Assembly: GCA_018136815.1 (NCBI GenBank)
Contig: CM030943.1
Coordinates: 2,632,723 to 2,696,722, forward strand
DNA length: 64,000 bases
Direction of reading: 5' to 3'
Origin: Isochrysis galbana
Lineage: Eukaryota > Haptophyta > Isochrysidales > Isochrysidaceae
The first letter of the stretch is position 1; each line of letters starts with the position of its first letter. Shown one piece after another: positions 22,143 to 30,621 of this stretch. A model generated the notes under the pieces. The model did no database searches. It saw only the letters and a list, made by a program, of their open reading frames with translations, and had not been told where the DNA came from. Position numbers and translations under genes: made by a program.

Positions 22143-24460
22143 ATGGGGCGGCTGAAGGTCGCGGAGCCCAAGCAACATGGCAGCCGCACAGGCGGTGCCT
22201 ATGTGTGGCGAGGCAGGCAAGGCGGCAAAAGGAGCCCACCCCTGAGCCCTCCCCCTCCCAGCACGCCGGAAGGGGAGCGCAGTGACGAGCACGGCCGGCC
22301 GGCCAAGCGACGTTGCAGTCTGACGCCCAATCGCCAGGCGGCGATTGGGTTAGCGTACGAAAGGCTGCCTGCGCGGAAGAATAGCGCGGAGTGGCGCCGC
22401 GCCCTCACACAGCTATGTGAGAAGTACAATGTCGGGCCGCAGTACCCGGCCAAGGTCGCCAGGAGGCTCACAGAGGAGGGGAAGCTACCAGCCTCGCGCA
22501 AGGGCGCAGGCGGCAGACCAGCGCGCATCGGCGAGGAGGAGGCAGAGGCATTGGAAATAATAATCTATCTGAGCATTAGTACCACTACTCTCACTAGCCC
22601 GGTACTAACACGACAGCCCTCAGCGCACCTGCCCGTACACCTTGGCGCGTGCTGTTGTCACAGATACATACTCCTATGCACCCTTCCACATCTCCCCCCT
22701 CGCAGGCCCCCGGCTCCCATTCTAACTCCCCACAAGTTAAAATGAGGGAAAACCCATTGAGGCGGTCCGGTCGACGCCGGCCGACTCTCCGGGAAAAAGC
22801 ACCGGGGGGGGGGGGAGGAACCTCTCGTCAAAAAAGGAGAACGGCCCTTACAGCTCGCGCCGCGAGCGGTCCTCGAAGAAATAAATGTCTGCGCCCCCCG
22901 ATACCTGCCACAGGGACGTCTTGAGCCACTCCCTTCTTCTCGCCTCTCCTGTCGCCAGCCGCCCCCCTTCGCCCGTTTGCTAACGCAAACAGGGCTCGTT
23001 TCTCACCACACTCCATCGGGGGGGTGCAAATCCCCCCCTCTCCCTCGTTCCATTCTCTTCCGCCCCGGTCCCTGCGGCGCGTCGCCATGCGGCGCGCCAT
23101 GGCCTGCTCTCAGAGGTCCTTCAGGGGCGCCCAGAGGGCCAGCAAGGGCAGCTCAGGGGGCAGTGGAGGCTGGGGCTCAGCCCCTGGCCCCCCCTGCCTC
23201 TCCCTCGCTCGCCTCGCTGGCCTTGGGTGCCGCCCTGAGGCCCCTGTCTGCCTGGCGACCAGGGATGGGGGGGGGAGTCAGTACGAGAGCAGGCCCATGC
23301 GGGCCTGGGAGTGCGGCTCGCGGCCCGCGCCCACTAGGGGTCTGGGCTGTATATTGATGAGTGCCCTGCCCCTGCCAGAGGGCAGGGGCTGAGGTTGAAT
23401 GTACGGGCCCACCCCGGGGGGTGTCCGCAATGGAGAGAGGGGGGCGCGAGGCCCCCATTGACCCCCACTTATAAAAGTAGGTTGGCAGAGGCATTGGAAA
23501 ACGCCCTTCGCGAGAACGCCTACGACCTGACATTCTCGGAGATTGAGGGGCTTCTTGGTCTTCCGCGGGCCACGGTGTGTCGATACATGAAGAGCAAGAA
23601 ATGGCGCATTGTTGCGTAAGTCAACGCGGCCTGCGCTCACCGACGCAATGTGTGAAGCTCGCTTGGAGTGGGCGCACGAAAATTTGTGCAACCCCTGGGA
23701 GGAGCACGTGGACTTGGACGAAAAGTGGTTCTACGTGTACACTCACACAGGTAAGCTGAAGTTGCCACCGGGTGTGCAAAAGCCAAAGCAGAGGTTGTCG
23801 TCGAAACGTTTCATTGGGAAGGTGATGATGTTGTGCGCCATCGCCCGCCCCGACCCCCGCCACAAATTCGACGGCCTAGTTGGTGCCTGGCGCGTCTGTG
23901 AGCGCGTGCCTGCCAAGCGTGGCGACAAGCGCACAGGGCTGCAGAGGGGCGACCTGAGGACCGTCGACGTGGCCATGGACGCAGACAAGTTCGAGTCGAT
24001 GATGCGTGAGCTCGTCATCCCCGCCATCCGCAAGAAGCTCAAGGGCGCCAAGCGCATCACCATCCAGATGGACAACGCCACGCCGCACAAGAGCAAGAGC
24101 AAGGACAAGGACGACACCATGGACAAGCGGCTCAAGGACGTGCTCATCGCTCCGCGACGCAACGGCAAGCGCGTCGGCCCCGACATCATTTTCCTGCGTC
24201 AAGTGCCCAACTCCCCCGACACGAACGCATGCGACCTGGGGTTCTTCAAGTCCATCGACTCGCGGCTTCCGAAGCGCCGCGACTTCAATCTCGACCGCTT
24301 CACCGAGCAGTGCGAGCAAGCTTTTACGGAGTATCCACAGGAGAAATTGAGTGCATTATTTGATACTAAGAGTCGTGTGTTGCGTGCTATTGTGCAGGCG
24401 GAAGGTCGCAATGACTACGTCTTGCCACATCGTCGTGACGATTGTTCGGAGAGTGAATAG
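22143..24460 (+). pseudogene. Mariner-like transposase (DDE type), interrupted
   Basis: The N-terminal part (ATG 22143) holds helix-turn-helix-like sequence: RRLTEEGKLPASRKGAGGRP, then after the insertion NALRENAYDLTFSEIEGLLG and LPRATVCRYMKSKKWRIV. The catalytic core follows in a shifted frame from about 23615: LDEKWFY (first Asp), ITIQMDNATPHKSK (second Asp), VPNSPDTNACDLGFFKSID (third Asp), the motifs of plant-type mariner transposases. Spacing between the second and third Asp is 48 residues, larger than the 39 usual in plant mariners. Two defects are visible: the 926-base insert at 22558 with a 17-base target duplication, and a one-base shift near 23612-23618 (IVA-stop versus RKSTRPALT). 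The rest is open to the stop at 24458-24460. Confidence 0.9.
22558..23483. mobile_element. Retroposon-like insert with 17-bp target duplication
   Basis: A 926-base segment inserted in the transposase gene, bounded by direct repeats GGCAGAGGCATTGGAAA at 22541-22557 and 23484-23500. Removing the insert and one duplication rejoins the transposase frame (EAEALE then NALRENAYDL). About 770 bases of it recur at 55826-56650, so it is a dispersed family. It holds no convincing ORF and no obvious Pol III boxes. The left boundary is AT-rich (AATAATAATC), matching an (AAAT)n tract beside the other copy, which suggests a minus-strand element with a simple-repeat tail. Class is unresolved: SINE-like or another non-autonomous retroelement. 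Confidence 0.82.
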
Positions 24461-24722
24461 AGTACCTGTTTTGGCCGCGTCAGTGTCAGTGTGGGTTTTA
24501 GAATGCGTTATTCTCCTCTTCTAAAAAACCATGTTAAGCCAGCATGTACCCTCTTTATAGCATAGCCTTCTATGGAGTGCCTCCCCTTCTCTAGGCGCCG
24601 CACTTACTTCCCAAAGGCTCTCTCACATCTGAGTTTTGGAACGGAGGTAGTATTAAGAGGTCAACAGGTCTACCCGACCTGTTAACAGGTCTACAAAGTA
24701 CAAAGCAAATAAAATAATTGAA

Positions 24723-24866
24723 GTTATATCCTAGCCAACCCCACTAGCTAATTGGACACAACTTTCCCGTCCCGGAATCCCGCCATGCCTGATGAGCCAG
24801 GTGTCCAAGTGCTACCGGGGGGAGGGGGACTGCCCCCCCCCCCCCCCTCGATATTTGTCCTCCCCC
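24723..24866. repeat. About 145-bp dispersed repeat (copy 1)
   Basis: The segment from GTTATATCCTAGCCAACCCC to CTCGATATTTGTCCTCCCC recurs at 39225-39370 with a few substitutions and indels. It shares the phrase CCGGAATCCCGCCATGCCT. Non-coding; family unknown. Confidence 0.7.
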
Positions 24867-25036
24867 GCTGAAACTGTAACAATAGCTTTTTTTGTCACCC
24901 AAAAAGGAGGAAACCCCAACAACGCACTCCCTCCCTCCCCCGCTCTCTCAGGGAAGCGGCTTTGTGGTGGCCGCCGCCGGCGTCGCGCTCGCCGTCGCGT
25001 CGGCGCCCCGAGGGCGCCACTTCTCGCACCCACCTA

Positions 25037-25368
25037 ACGCTAAGTAAGGTAGCTAAACCATAAACCTCTCTAGTAGCAAACCCCAACGGATAGCATGAAA
25101 GATCTAATGAGATAATGTGAGATGTAAGAAAAGGAGATGCAAGCCGAGTCAGAGCGAAGGAGAAGCCACAGTCTCCCGCCCCCTTCTCTTCAACTCCTGG
25201 CCGAAGCAGTGCGCGCGGCCTCCCCGGAACCAGCTTCTCCGCTAAAGAGGGAGTCACAGGGGAAGGGGGGCAGGGGGTTGTTAGGGGTTAAGGTTGGGTA
25301 GTAGGGAGGTCCATGAGCACACTGCCTCGTGCCCCACGCGTAGCGGAGACTTTTGAGAAGATTTTTTT
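25037..25368 (+). mobile_element. 5'-truncated LINE 3' untranslated region (copy G)
   Basis: Matches the 3' ends of copies at 47470-47767 and 49235-49570: a shared block CCACAGTCTCCCGCCCCCTT, then GGGGGTTGTTAGGGGTTAAG, then a terminal AGAAGATTTTTTT run (25357-25368). The copy at 47166 shows that this block follows a LINE C-terminal ORF, so this is a heavily 5'-truncated insertion of that family. Confidence 0.7.
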
Positions 25369-25505
25369 TAGTTGGCGACACGCAACATTGAGCTCGGTTG
25401 GCACTCAACGAAGCTCAAAATTGGTTTGGAGCACAGTCAAACAACATCTCAAAAAAGGTTAAAGGCAACTATCCACTCGATATACCGCCCTTCTCAGTCC
25501 GCCCG

Positions 25506-26552
25506 TCAATACAAGACCCGCCCACTGAATAGGCGTATGCTAGAACCGCCCAAAGAAGCGCCGCGCAGGCGGGAGCCCTGGGCCTCGAGTACCTTTACCT
25601 TGTTCTCCTCTTCAAGGTCGTCCCACGATATTGGGACGAAGGCTGGCACCATGGCCACGGTGAGTGGCGTGAGAACAGTGACGCAGCCCATGATGGTCGC
25701 CGAGGCAGCGAGGGGCAGAAGATGCGGCGCTGACATCCACAAGCGTGGCAGCAGTAGTCTGCGGAACAGTAGCGTCGGCACGAGCAGCGCACATGAAGGC
25801 ACGAGTAGCCCCTGGAGCAGAGCGGCGCGCGCAACTGTGGACGCGGCAGCGGAGCGAGATCTGACACCGATCTCGAGGCCGTCCTCGTCGATAAGAGGTA
25901 CACCGTCGTTAAGTTGCGGCTGATTGTTGAGGACGGTGGAGAGAGCGCCCGCGCAGCCGAGCGCCACGTGAGGTGCGACGAGCGATGCGGCACGCAACCT
26001 TGGCGAGGCGGAGGTTAGCCTAAGGGCGCCAAGTCCTATGCCACACGCGACTGCTGTCGATGCGGCGTACGCGCCTAACATCCTCTTGGGCTCGAGATCG
26101 CGCGACGTATCTGCGTAGTTGCAGTACCTCACGCCGGCCGAGTGCGTCTGGTAGAACCAATGCCAGAAGAGTGTGGCTGCGGCAGAACGCGAGGAAGAGA
26201 GCCCGATGGCAGCCAGTGCGGTGACGGGGACAAAGGAGCCGAGTCGAAAGGCGGAAGGGATAGGAAGTCCCAGGACTGGATGTACTGCGACGTCACACAG
26301 CCATCGGGCTCTCTCGATCTCTTGCTGAGAAGCGAGAGCACTCGCACGGGCAGAGCGGAGGAGAGTGGAGGCGGAGAGGGCGGTGGAGTCATGGACTGCG
26401 AGAGAGAGAGGGTTCCAGAGGTAGAGGAGACGGCGTAGGCGTGCAGAATAACCCTCTGCCGGACACGCGTCAAGGGGGCGAGCACGAGGAGGAGGACGAG
26501 GAGAGGAGGGAGAGGGAAGCGAAGGAGAGGGAGGAGTCGACAGGACCGCCAT
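25506..26552 (-). CDS. SFXN: Sideroflexin-family mitochondrial carrier
   Basis: Sideroflexins are inner-mitochondrial-membrane carriers; animal SFXN1 moves serine into mitochondria for one-carbon metabolism. This single-exon gene gives 348 residues from the ATG at 26552, near the family size of 320-330. Recognisable signatures: LYLWNPLSLAVHD (family NP...HD box), HPVLGLPIPSAFRLGSFVPV, the diagnostic ATLFWHWFYQTHSAGVRYCNY (family form FWQW-NQ-xNA-VNY-N), and several hydrophobic spans such as LLVPSCALLVPTLLF and ATIMGCVTVLTPLTVAMVPA. The N-terminus is Ser/Pro-rich and longer than usual. Some family positions are changed (for example SAGVRYCNYAD instead of the usual NxxxNYxNR), so substrate is uncertain. 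Membership is solid; transport of serine is by analogy. Confidence 0.82.
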   Translation of the reverse strand: MAVLSTPPSPSLPSPSSPRPPPRARPLDACPAEGYSARLRRLLYLWNPLSLAVHDSTALSASTLLRSARASALASQQEIERARWLCDVAVHPVLGLPIPSAFRLGSFVPVTALAAIGLSSSRSAAATLFWHWFYQTHSAGVRYCNYADTSRDLEPKRMLGAYAASTAVACGIGLGALRLTSASPRLRAASLVAPHVALGCAGALSTVLNNQPQLNDGVPLIDEDGLEIGVRSRSAAASTVARAALLQGLLVPSCALLVPTLLFRRLLLPRLWMSAPHLLPLAASATIMGCVTVLTPLTVAMVPAFVPISWDDLEEENKVKVLEAQGSRLRGASLGGSSIRLFSGRVLY

Positions 26553-26843
26553 GGGCCAAGCCAAAAATTACTTCGAGGCGGCGCGGCAAGGAATAGAGTA
26601 GTAAAGACACGCTACTCTTCTAGCTATAGCTTCTAGTCCTAGATGTGAAAGACAGCGGGTGAGGTCTAGAAAGACAGTAAAAACAGCTGTTTTTGGTGAT
26701 CGAAAAAAAACAGTAAAAAACAGTGCGAAAAACAGTGGGGCAAAATATCACAGGGGGGGCCTTTTCCCCCCGCGTGCGGAACGCCTCCGCCCGCGCCCCG
26801 CTCCGCACGTGTCGGCTGCTCCCTGCCCCCTCCCCTCCTGGCG

Positions 26844-27181
26844 ATGGCGAGCCGCTCCACCTTCAACCCCAACCCCACGCGCGCGAGCCGATCCGCGCGC
26901 GTGGTGGAGAGCGACAGCAGCAGCGACGGCGACGGCGACGGCGCTGACCACGAGCTCGCGCTTGCGCGTGGTGGCGAAGCAAGGCATGCGTGGGCTGCGC
27001 TGCTCGACGGCGCAACGCAGCCGGTCCTCACTCGGCAGGAGGAGGAGGAGTCTGTGCTCGCGCCCGCGCGCGCGGGCACAACTCCCGCGCGCGCGGGCAC
27101 AGCTCCCGCGCCTGGGAGCATATTCAATGTGCTCCCAGTGCGTGCCACAGGTCTGAGCCAGCCGGTTTTATCCGGTCGTAA
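26844..27181 (+). pseudogene. 5' part of an ORF interrupted by LINE A (resembles BED-finger / hAT-type protein)
   Basis: The open frame starts at ATG 26844 (MASRSTFNPNPTRASRS...) and is rich in Ser/Asp and Ala/Arg, with three GC-rich 20-21-base tandem units at about 27062-27110 and a hairpin at 27112-27138. It is cut at 27181 by LINE A. Joining it to 33758 after removing the LINE and one target copy continues the same frame into a BED-finger-like segment. Whether it was a functional host gene or a hAT transposase start is not known. Confidence 0.5.
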
Positions 27182-27512
27182 AAAAAAAATCTTTCTGAAG
27201 ATTCGGGGCTACTCGCCTACTAGCTATGGGTCACACCTGTGCCTTTGCTATCTACACCGCCCTTAACTTCCCTCCCTCCACCTCTTTCCCTGCCCCCCTT
27301 CTTTCCTTTTTCTTCGGTTTCCGGGGTCCGGCCTCGGTGCACTACCTGGGGCCTGGTTCGGAGTGTGGGGCTCGGGCAGGCCTTCCGAATTTGTCTATAG
27401 TGTCGTGTGTGTCTGTCCGTCTTCGTCTTGGTTGTGTTATTTGGGTTTGGTTCCTAGTGCCCCCGGCATCAAGTTCTAGTGGCGTGCCAAAGCTTCAATT
27501 GCTAAGGTTGTC

Positions 27513-30500
27513 TTACTCCATGATCCCCTCGACAGCGTGGACGATCCCTAGCTTGGTGGTTAGTACCACTAACTCTGCATTGGGTCTAAGTCCGCCTTTG
27601 TCGTTTCTATTAAAAATGGGTCTCAAGTCGTTCATGTCTACCCTTTTCTTTGGTTGCCTGCCCATGCCCGCCTGGGCTGTCCTCGTCAAATCGGTTTCTT
27701 GTGCGAATAGGAGTGCTTTGCTCAACAGGGCATATCTCTCTATGGTTCTTATCAGTACTGATTCCTCCGAAAATTTTACACCATCGTAGTGTATCCTATA
27801 GAAGTCCGTGATGATGTATCTCCATGCTAATAGGTATAGTATACATAGTGCTTTCGGGGCGTCTCCTTTCGGGAAAACGAATAGGTTATCTATAATGATT
27901 TCTTCTCTGCTCCTTTCAACCTCAGGTGAGAAGCGTGCGACTTTATTTAGTTCGCCTAGAATGTTAGTTATCCTGGGGCACTCACCTAAGTGGATCGAGG
28001 ATTCCTCCGCCTCCCCACATATCCGGCATGTTTTATCTCTGCCCGGAAAACGGTTATATGTGCCTACTCGCCTGTGTGTGATATGTTTGAAGTGCAAGTG
28101 CGTGTCCCGCGTCGTTATCATTGGCGAGGTGTATAGCTTTGCGAGATGCGCCCATGTGTCGTCTGAGGTTTGCAGTTTATCCTCCCACTTGTTCAATCCC
28201 GTGTGGCGTTTGCGCTTGCGTTTCGCTTGCTGGAGGGCCTCGGTGATATGTTCTACACCGGTGCCGTCCAGCGGCGTCTTACCGTCTAGTGTGTATTCGT
28301 CTGCTAGCGGGTACTCTAGCCTCTTATTGGTTTTGTACCCTTCCCCCCAGTGCGCCGGAGGGGATGGATCTAAGTTCGTGGGTGCGGTGTGCAATCTTTC
28401 CCCGACTATGGGTGTGCCTAAGTATGAGAGCTCCGCCTCATACCACTTTCCTTTGATGCTCACATAGTATTCCCCGTCCATTGTTATTCGCAGTTCGGGT
28501 GTCGGTTCCTCTGGAGCGCTTTGGTTGTCGGTCTCCTCGCTTCTCGCTGGTGCGCCCCCTATTTCGGCCGCGCTGTCTGCCGCCGCCATCAACGTCGTGG
28601 CGTGTTTGACTATTATGTCCCACGTTTCTAAGAATTTGTCTCTTGGGATATATTCCCCCTGAAATTGTATATACGTGTCGTTGTTCCTGAGGTATTGCGC
28701 GCATTCTTCGCTGCTATATGGCGCGGTCGCCGCGTGGTCTTTGAATACGTTGTGTATGGTGTTGCATTCGAGCTTATTCCACAGCTTTGCCCATTTGGGT
28801 TTCATATTCGGTCCCGGGTGCGTTGGGCTACCCCACATGGGTTGTGAGAGTGCTCCCTCCCTACTTACTTTCAACGACGTGAGCTCTAGTTCACGGATGT
28901 TGTTTAGCGCCAGCTTCCAGAACGCGGGTAGTTTACTTGTACCCGTTATTCCATCGGTAAGTTTGCTCGTGGGGATTGTCGAGAGGACCGCTGCCCTCCC
29001 TAAGTTTGTCCGGCAAAACCACGCGTCGAGCACCTGCTTCCACTGTGCTTGGCGCGCGTCCAGATAGTTTAGGATCCATTTTGCTTGTAGTGCTTTGACG
29101 TGGTTGCTCCAGTCTAGCAGTCCCAGCCCGAGGTGGGGCCCTTTTTCCGAAGAGTTTTTAGTGGGAATCTCGGGATATTTTATCCATTGTAGCCGTCGTC
29201 CGGTGCGCTCGTTAGTCCACATAATCCTATCCACGGATCTTTTGATTGCCGTATGGAATGATTTCGGGGCTGCAAGTGTCTGCAACCAGTATCTAGGGAT
29301 AGAATATATAAGGAAATTCGCCACCTTTGTTTTCCCGTGTATAGATAGGTTTTTGGTTAGCGGTGCGTATATAGTGGTTTTCTTCTCTATCTTGTCAGCT
29401 AATTTACGCCAGAATTCCTTGATGGCCTGGGGCCCCCCTAGCGGGACTCCCAGTATGGTCGCGTATTCGCTTCGTTTCAGCCACTTATATCTTTGGAATC
29501 TCCCGGGTGGGCGCTTCCTCTTCAGGGAGCCCATCCTCAGTCCTTCGAACTTTTGATCGTTGGGTTTGCCGCACGAGGCCGCCGCATATCTTTCTACCCA
29601 GCTGAGAGATCGCGCCAGGCTGCTGTAGTCTGCCGCTAAGAGTTGCGTATCGTCCGCAAACTGACTTATCTTAAGTTCGGCACCGTTAACTACGATGCCT
29701 TCAATGTCTTCGTCCTCATTTATCGCTCTGGTGAGGGCTTCTGCCGTTAAGAGGAAGGCCAGCGGCGAGAGCGGGCATCCTTGGGGGACGCCGCTCGCTA
29801 TGTTGAAGGGGAAGCTTCTTCCCCCGTTCGCCTTTATGTAGCGGATTGGTTTAGCCTCGGAGTTCGTAAGAGCCTTCGCATACCTCTTGAAATTTTCCCC
29901 GAATTTTAGTTTGTCGAGGACCAAATGGTAGAATTCCCAGTTGACCCTGTCGAAGGCCTTCTCCCAGTCGAGCGCCAGGAGGAGTCCTGGCTCCCCCGTT
30001 TCGTCTAGGTATGCATTCGTCAGTTGTAATAGATGAGTGGCTTCTCCGATCAACCGTTTCGGGACGAAGCCTAATTGGTCTTTCGAGATTATGTTCCCGA
30101 TTACTTTTTTTAGTCTATTTGTAAGTACCTTGGCCAATATTTTGTAGTCGCTTTGCAGGAGCGTGATGGGTCTATAGTTCCTTGGATCTCTCGTGTCTCC
30201 TTTTTTATATAGGAGTATTATGTCGCCTTCTCTCATGGATACGTTAAGTTGCCCCTGCTCTAGAGCTAGATTTAGCACTCTAAGAAAGTCGTGTTTCACT
30301 AGGTCTATGAAGCTTTTGTAGAACTCCGCCGGTAGCGCGTCTGGCCCCGCGCTCTTGCCACCCCCTATTTGGGTAATGGCGTCCGTGAGCTCCTCCATCG
30401 TTATTTTCCCTTCTATTGCATCGCTGTCGTGTTTGTTCATCGGGCGTGTTTCTAGCGTCTCTTCGAGTTCGTGGTCTCTGGTGTTGCGGCGTTCCTGGTA

Positions 30501-30566
30501 TAGCCATACGTAGTACTTGCGGAGTTCGCTTCGTATTTCCGCATCGTCTGCGGTCGTGTTTCTCAT
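27513..30566 (-). CDS. LINE A reverse transcriptase and C-terminal zinc knuckle
   Basis: 1,017 residues from the first ATG; the frame is open further upstream to about 30665. It copies element RNA into the target during target-primed insertion. Reverse-transcriptase blocks in order: GGGKSAGPDALPAEFYK, YRPITLLQSDYKILAKVL, QLGFVPKR, LLALDWEKAFDRVNWEFY (first catalytic Asp), GVPQGCPLSPLAFLL, and ISQFADDTQLL (catalytic Asp pair, residue about 302). The knuckle CRICGEAEESSIHLGEC lies near residue 848. All catalytic residues are present and there are no internal stops. The missing link to the endonuclease frame is a one-base shift, so the ATG given is probably not the natural start; the ancestral product was a fusion with the upstream ORF. 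Confidence 0.93.
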   Translation of the reverse strand: MRNTTADDAEIRSELRKYYVWLYQERRNTRDHELEETLETRPMNKHDSDAIEGKITMEELTDAITQIGGGKSAGPDALPAEFYKSFIDLVKHDFLRVLNLALEQGQLNVSMREGDIILLYKKGDTRDPRNYRPITLLQSDYKILAKVLTNRLKKVIGNIISKDQLGFVPKRLIGEATHLLQLTNAYLDETGEPGLLLALDWEKAFDRVNWEFYHLVLDKLKFGENFKRYAKALTNSEAKPIRYIKANGGRSFPFNIASGVPQGCPLSPLAFLLTAEALTRAINEDEDIEGIVVNGAELKISQFADDTQLLAADYSSLARSLSWVERYAAASCGKPNDQKFEGLRMGSLKRKRPPGRFQRYKWLKRSEYATILGVPLGGPQAIKEFWRKLADKIEKKTTIYAPLTKNLSIHGKTKVANFLIYSIPRYWLQTLAAPKSFHTAIKRSVDRIMWTNERTGRRLQWIKYPEIPTKNSSEKGPHLGLGLLDWSNHVKALQAKWILNYLDARQAQWKQVLDAWFCRTNLGRAAVLSTIPTSKLTDGITGTSKLPAFWKLALNNIRELELTSLKVSREGALSQPMWGSPTHPGPNMKPKWAKLWNKLECNTIHNVFKDHAATAPYSSEECAQYLRNNDTYIQFQGEYIPRDKFLETWDIIVKHATTLMAAADSAAEIGGAPARSEETDNQSAPEEPTPELRITMDGEYYVSIKGKWYEAELSYLGTPIVGERLHTAPTNLDPSPPAHWGEGYKTNKRLEYPLADEYTLDGKTPLDGTGVEHITEALQQAKRKRKRHTGLNKWEDKLQTSDDTWAHLAKLYTSPMITTRDTHLHFKHITHRRVGTYNRFPGRDKTCRICGEAEESSIHLGECPRITNILGELNKVARFSPEVERSREEIIIDNLFVFPKGDAPKALCILYLLAWRYIITDFYRIHYDGVKFSEESVLIRTIERYALLSKALLFAQETDLTRTAQAGMGRQPKKRVDMNDLRPIFNRNDKGGLRPNAELVVLTTKLGIVHAVEGIME

Positions 30567-30621
30567 GTCGTCCCCCGGGACGTTCCAGTCTCTAGTGATG
30601 AAGAGTTCTGGGATCGCGCTG

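Larger units (their letters stand above)
21917..24650 (+). mobile_element. Tc1/mariner-type DNA transposon with perfect 23-bp terminal inverted repeats
   Basis: The two ends, 21917-21939 (CTACCTCCGTTCCAAAACTC...) and 24628-24650, are perfect 23-base inverted repeats. Both are flanked by TA (21915-21916 and 24651-24652), the expected target duplication of the superfamily. The CTCCGTTCC core resembles the ends of plant Stowaway/mariner elements. Inside is one transposase gene in plus orientation, disrupted by a retroposon-like insert at 22558-23483 and by one frameshift, so this copy is probably inactive although its ends are intact. Confidence 0.92.

Noticed and set aside
22570..23480. Spliceosomal intron of the mariner transposase
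   Set aside because: Its edges are 17-base direct repeats, not GT-AG, and the sequence recurs elsewhere, so it is an insertion.
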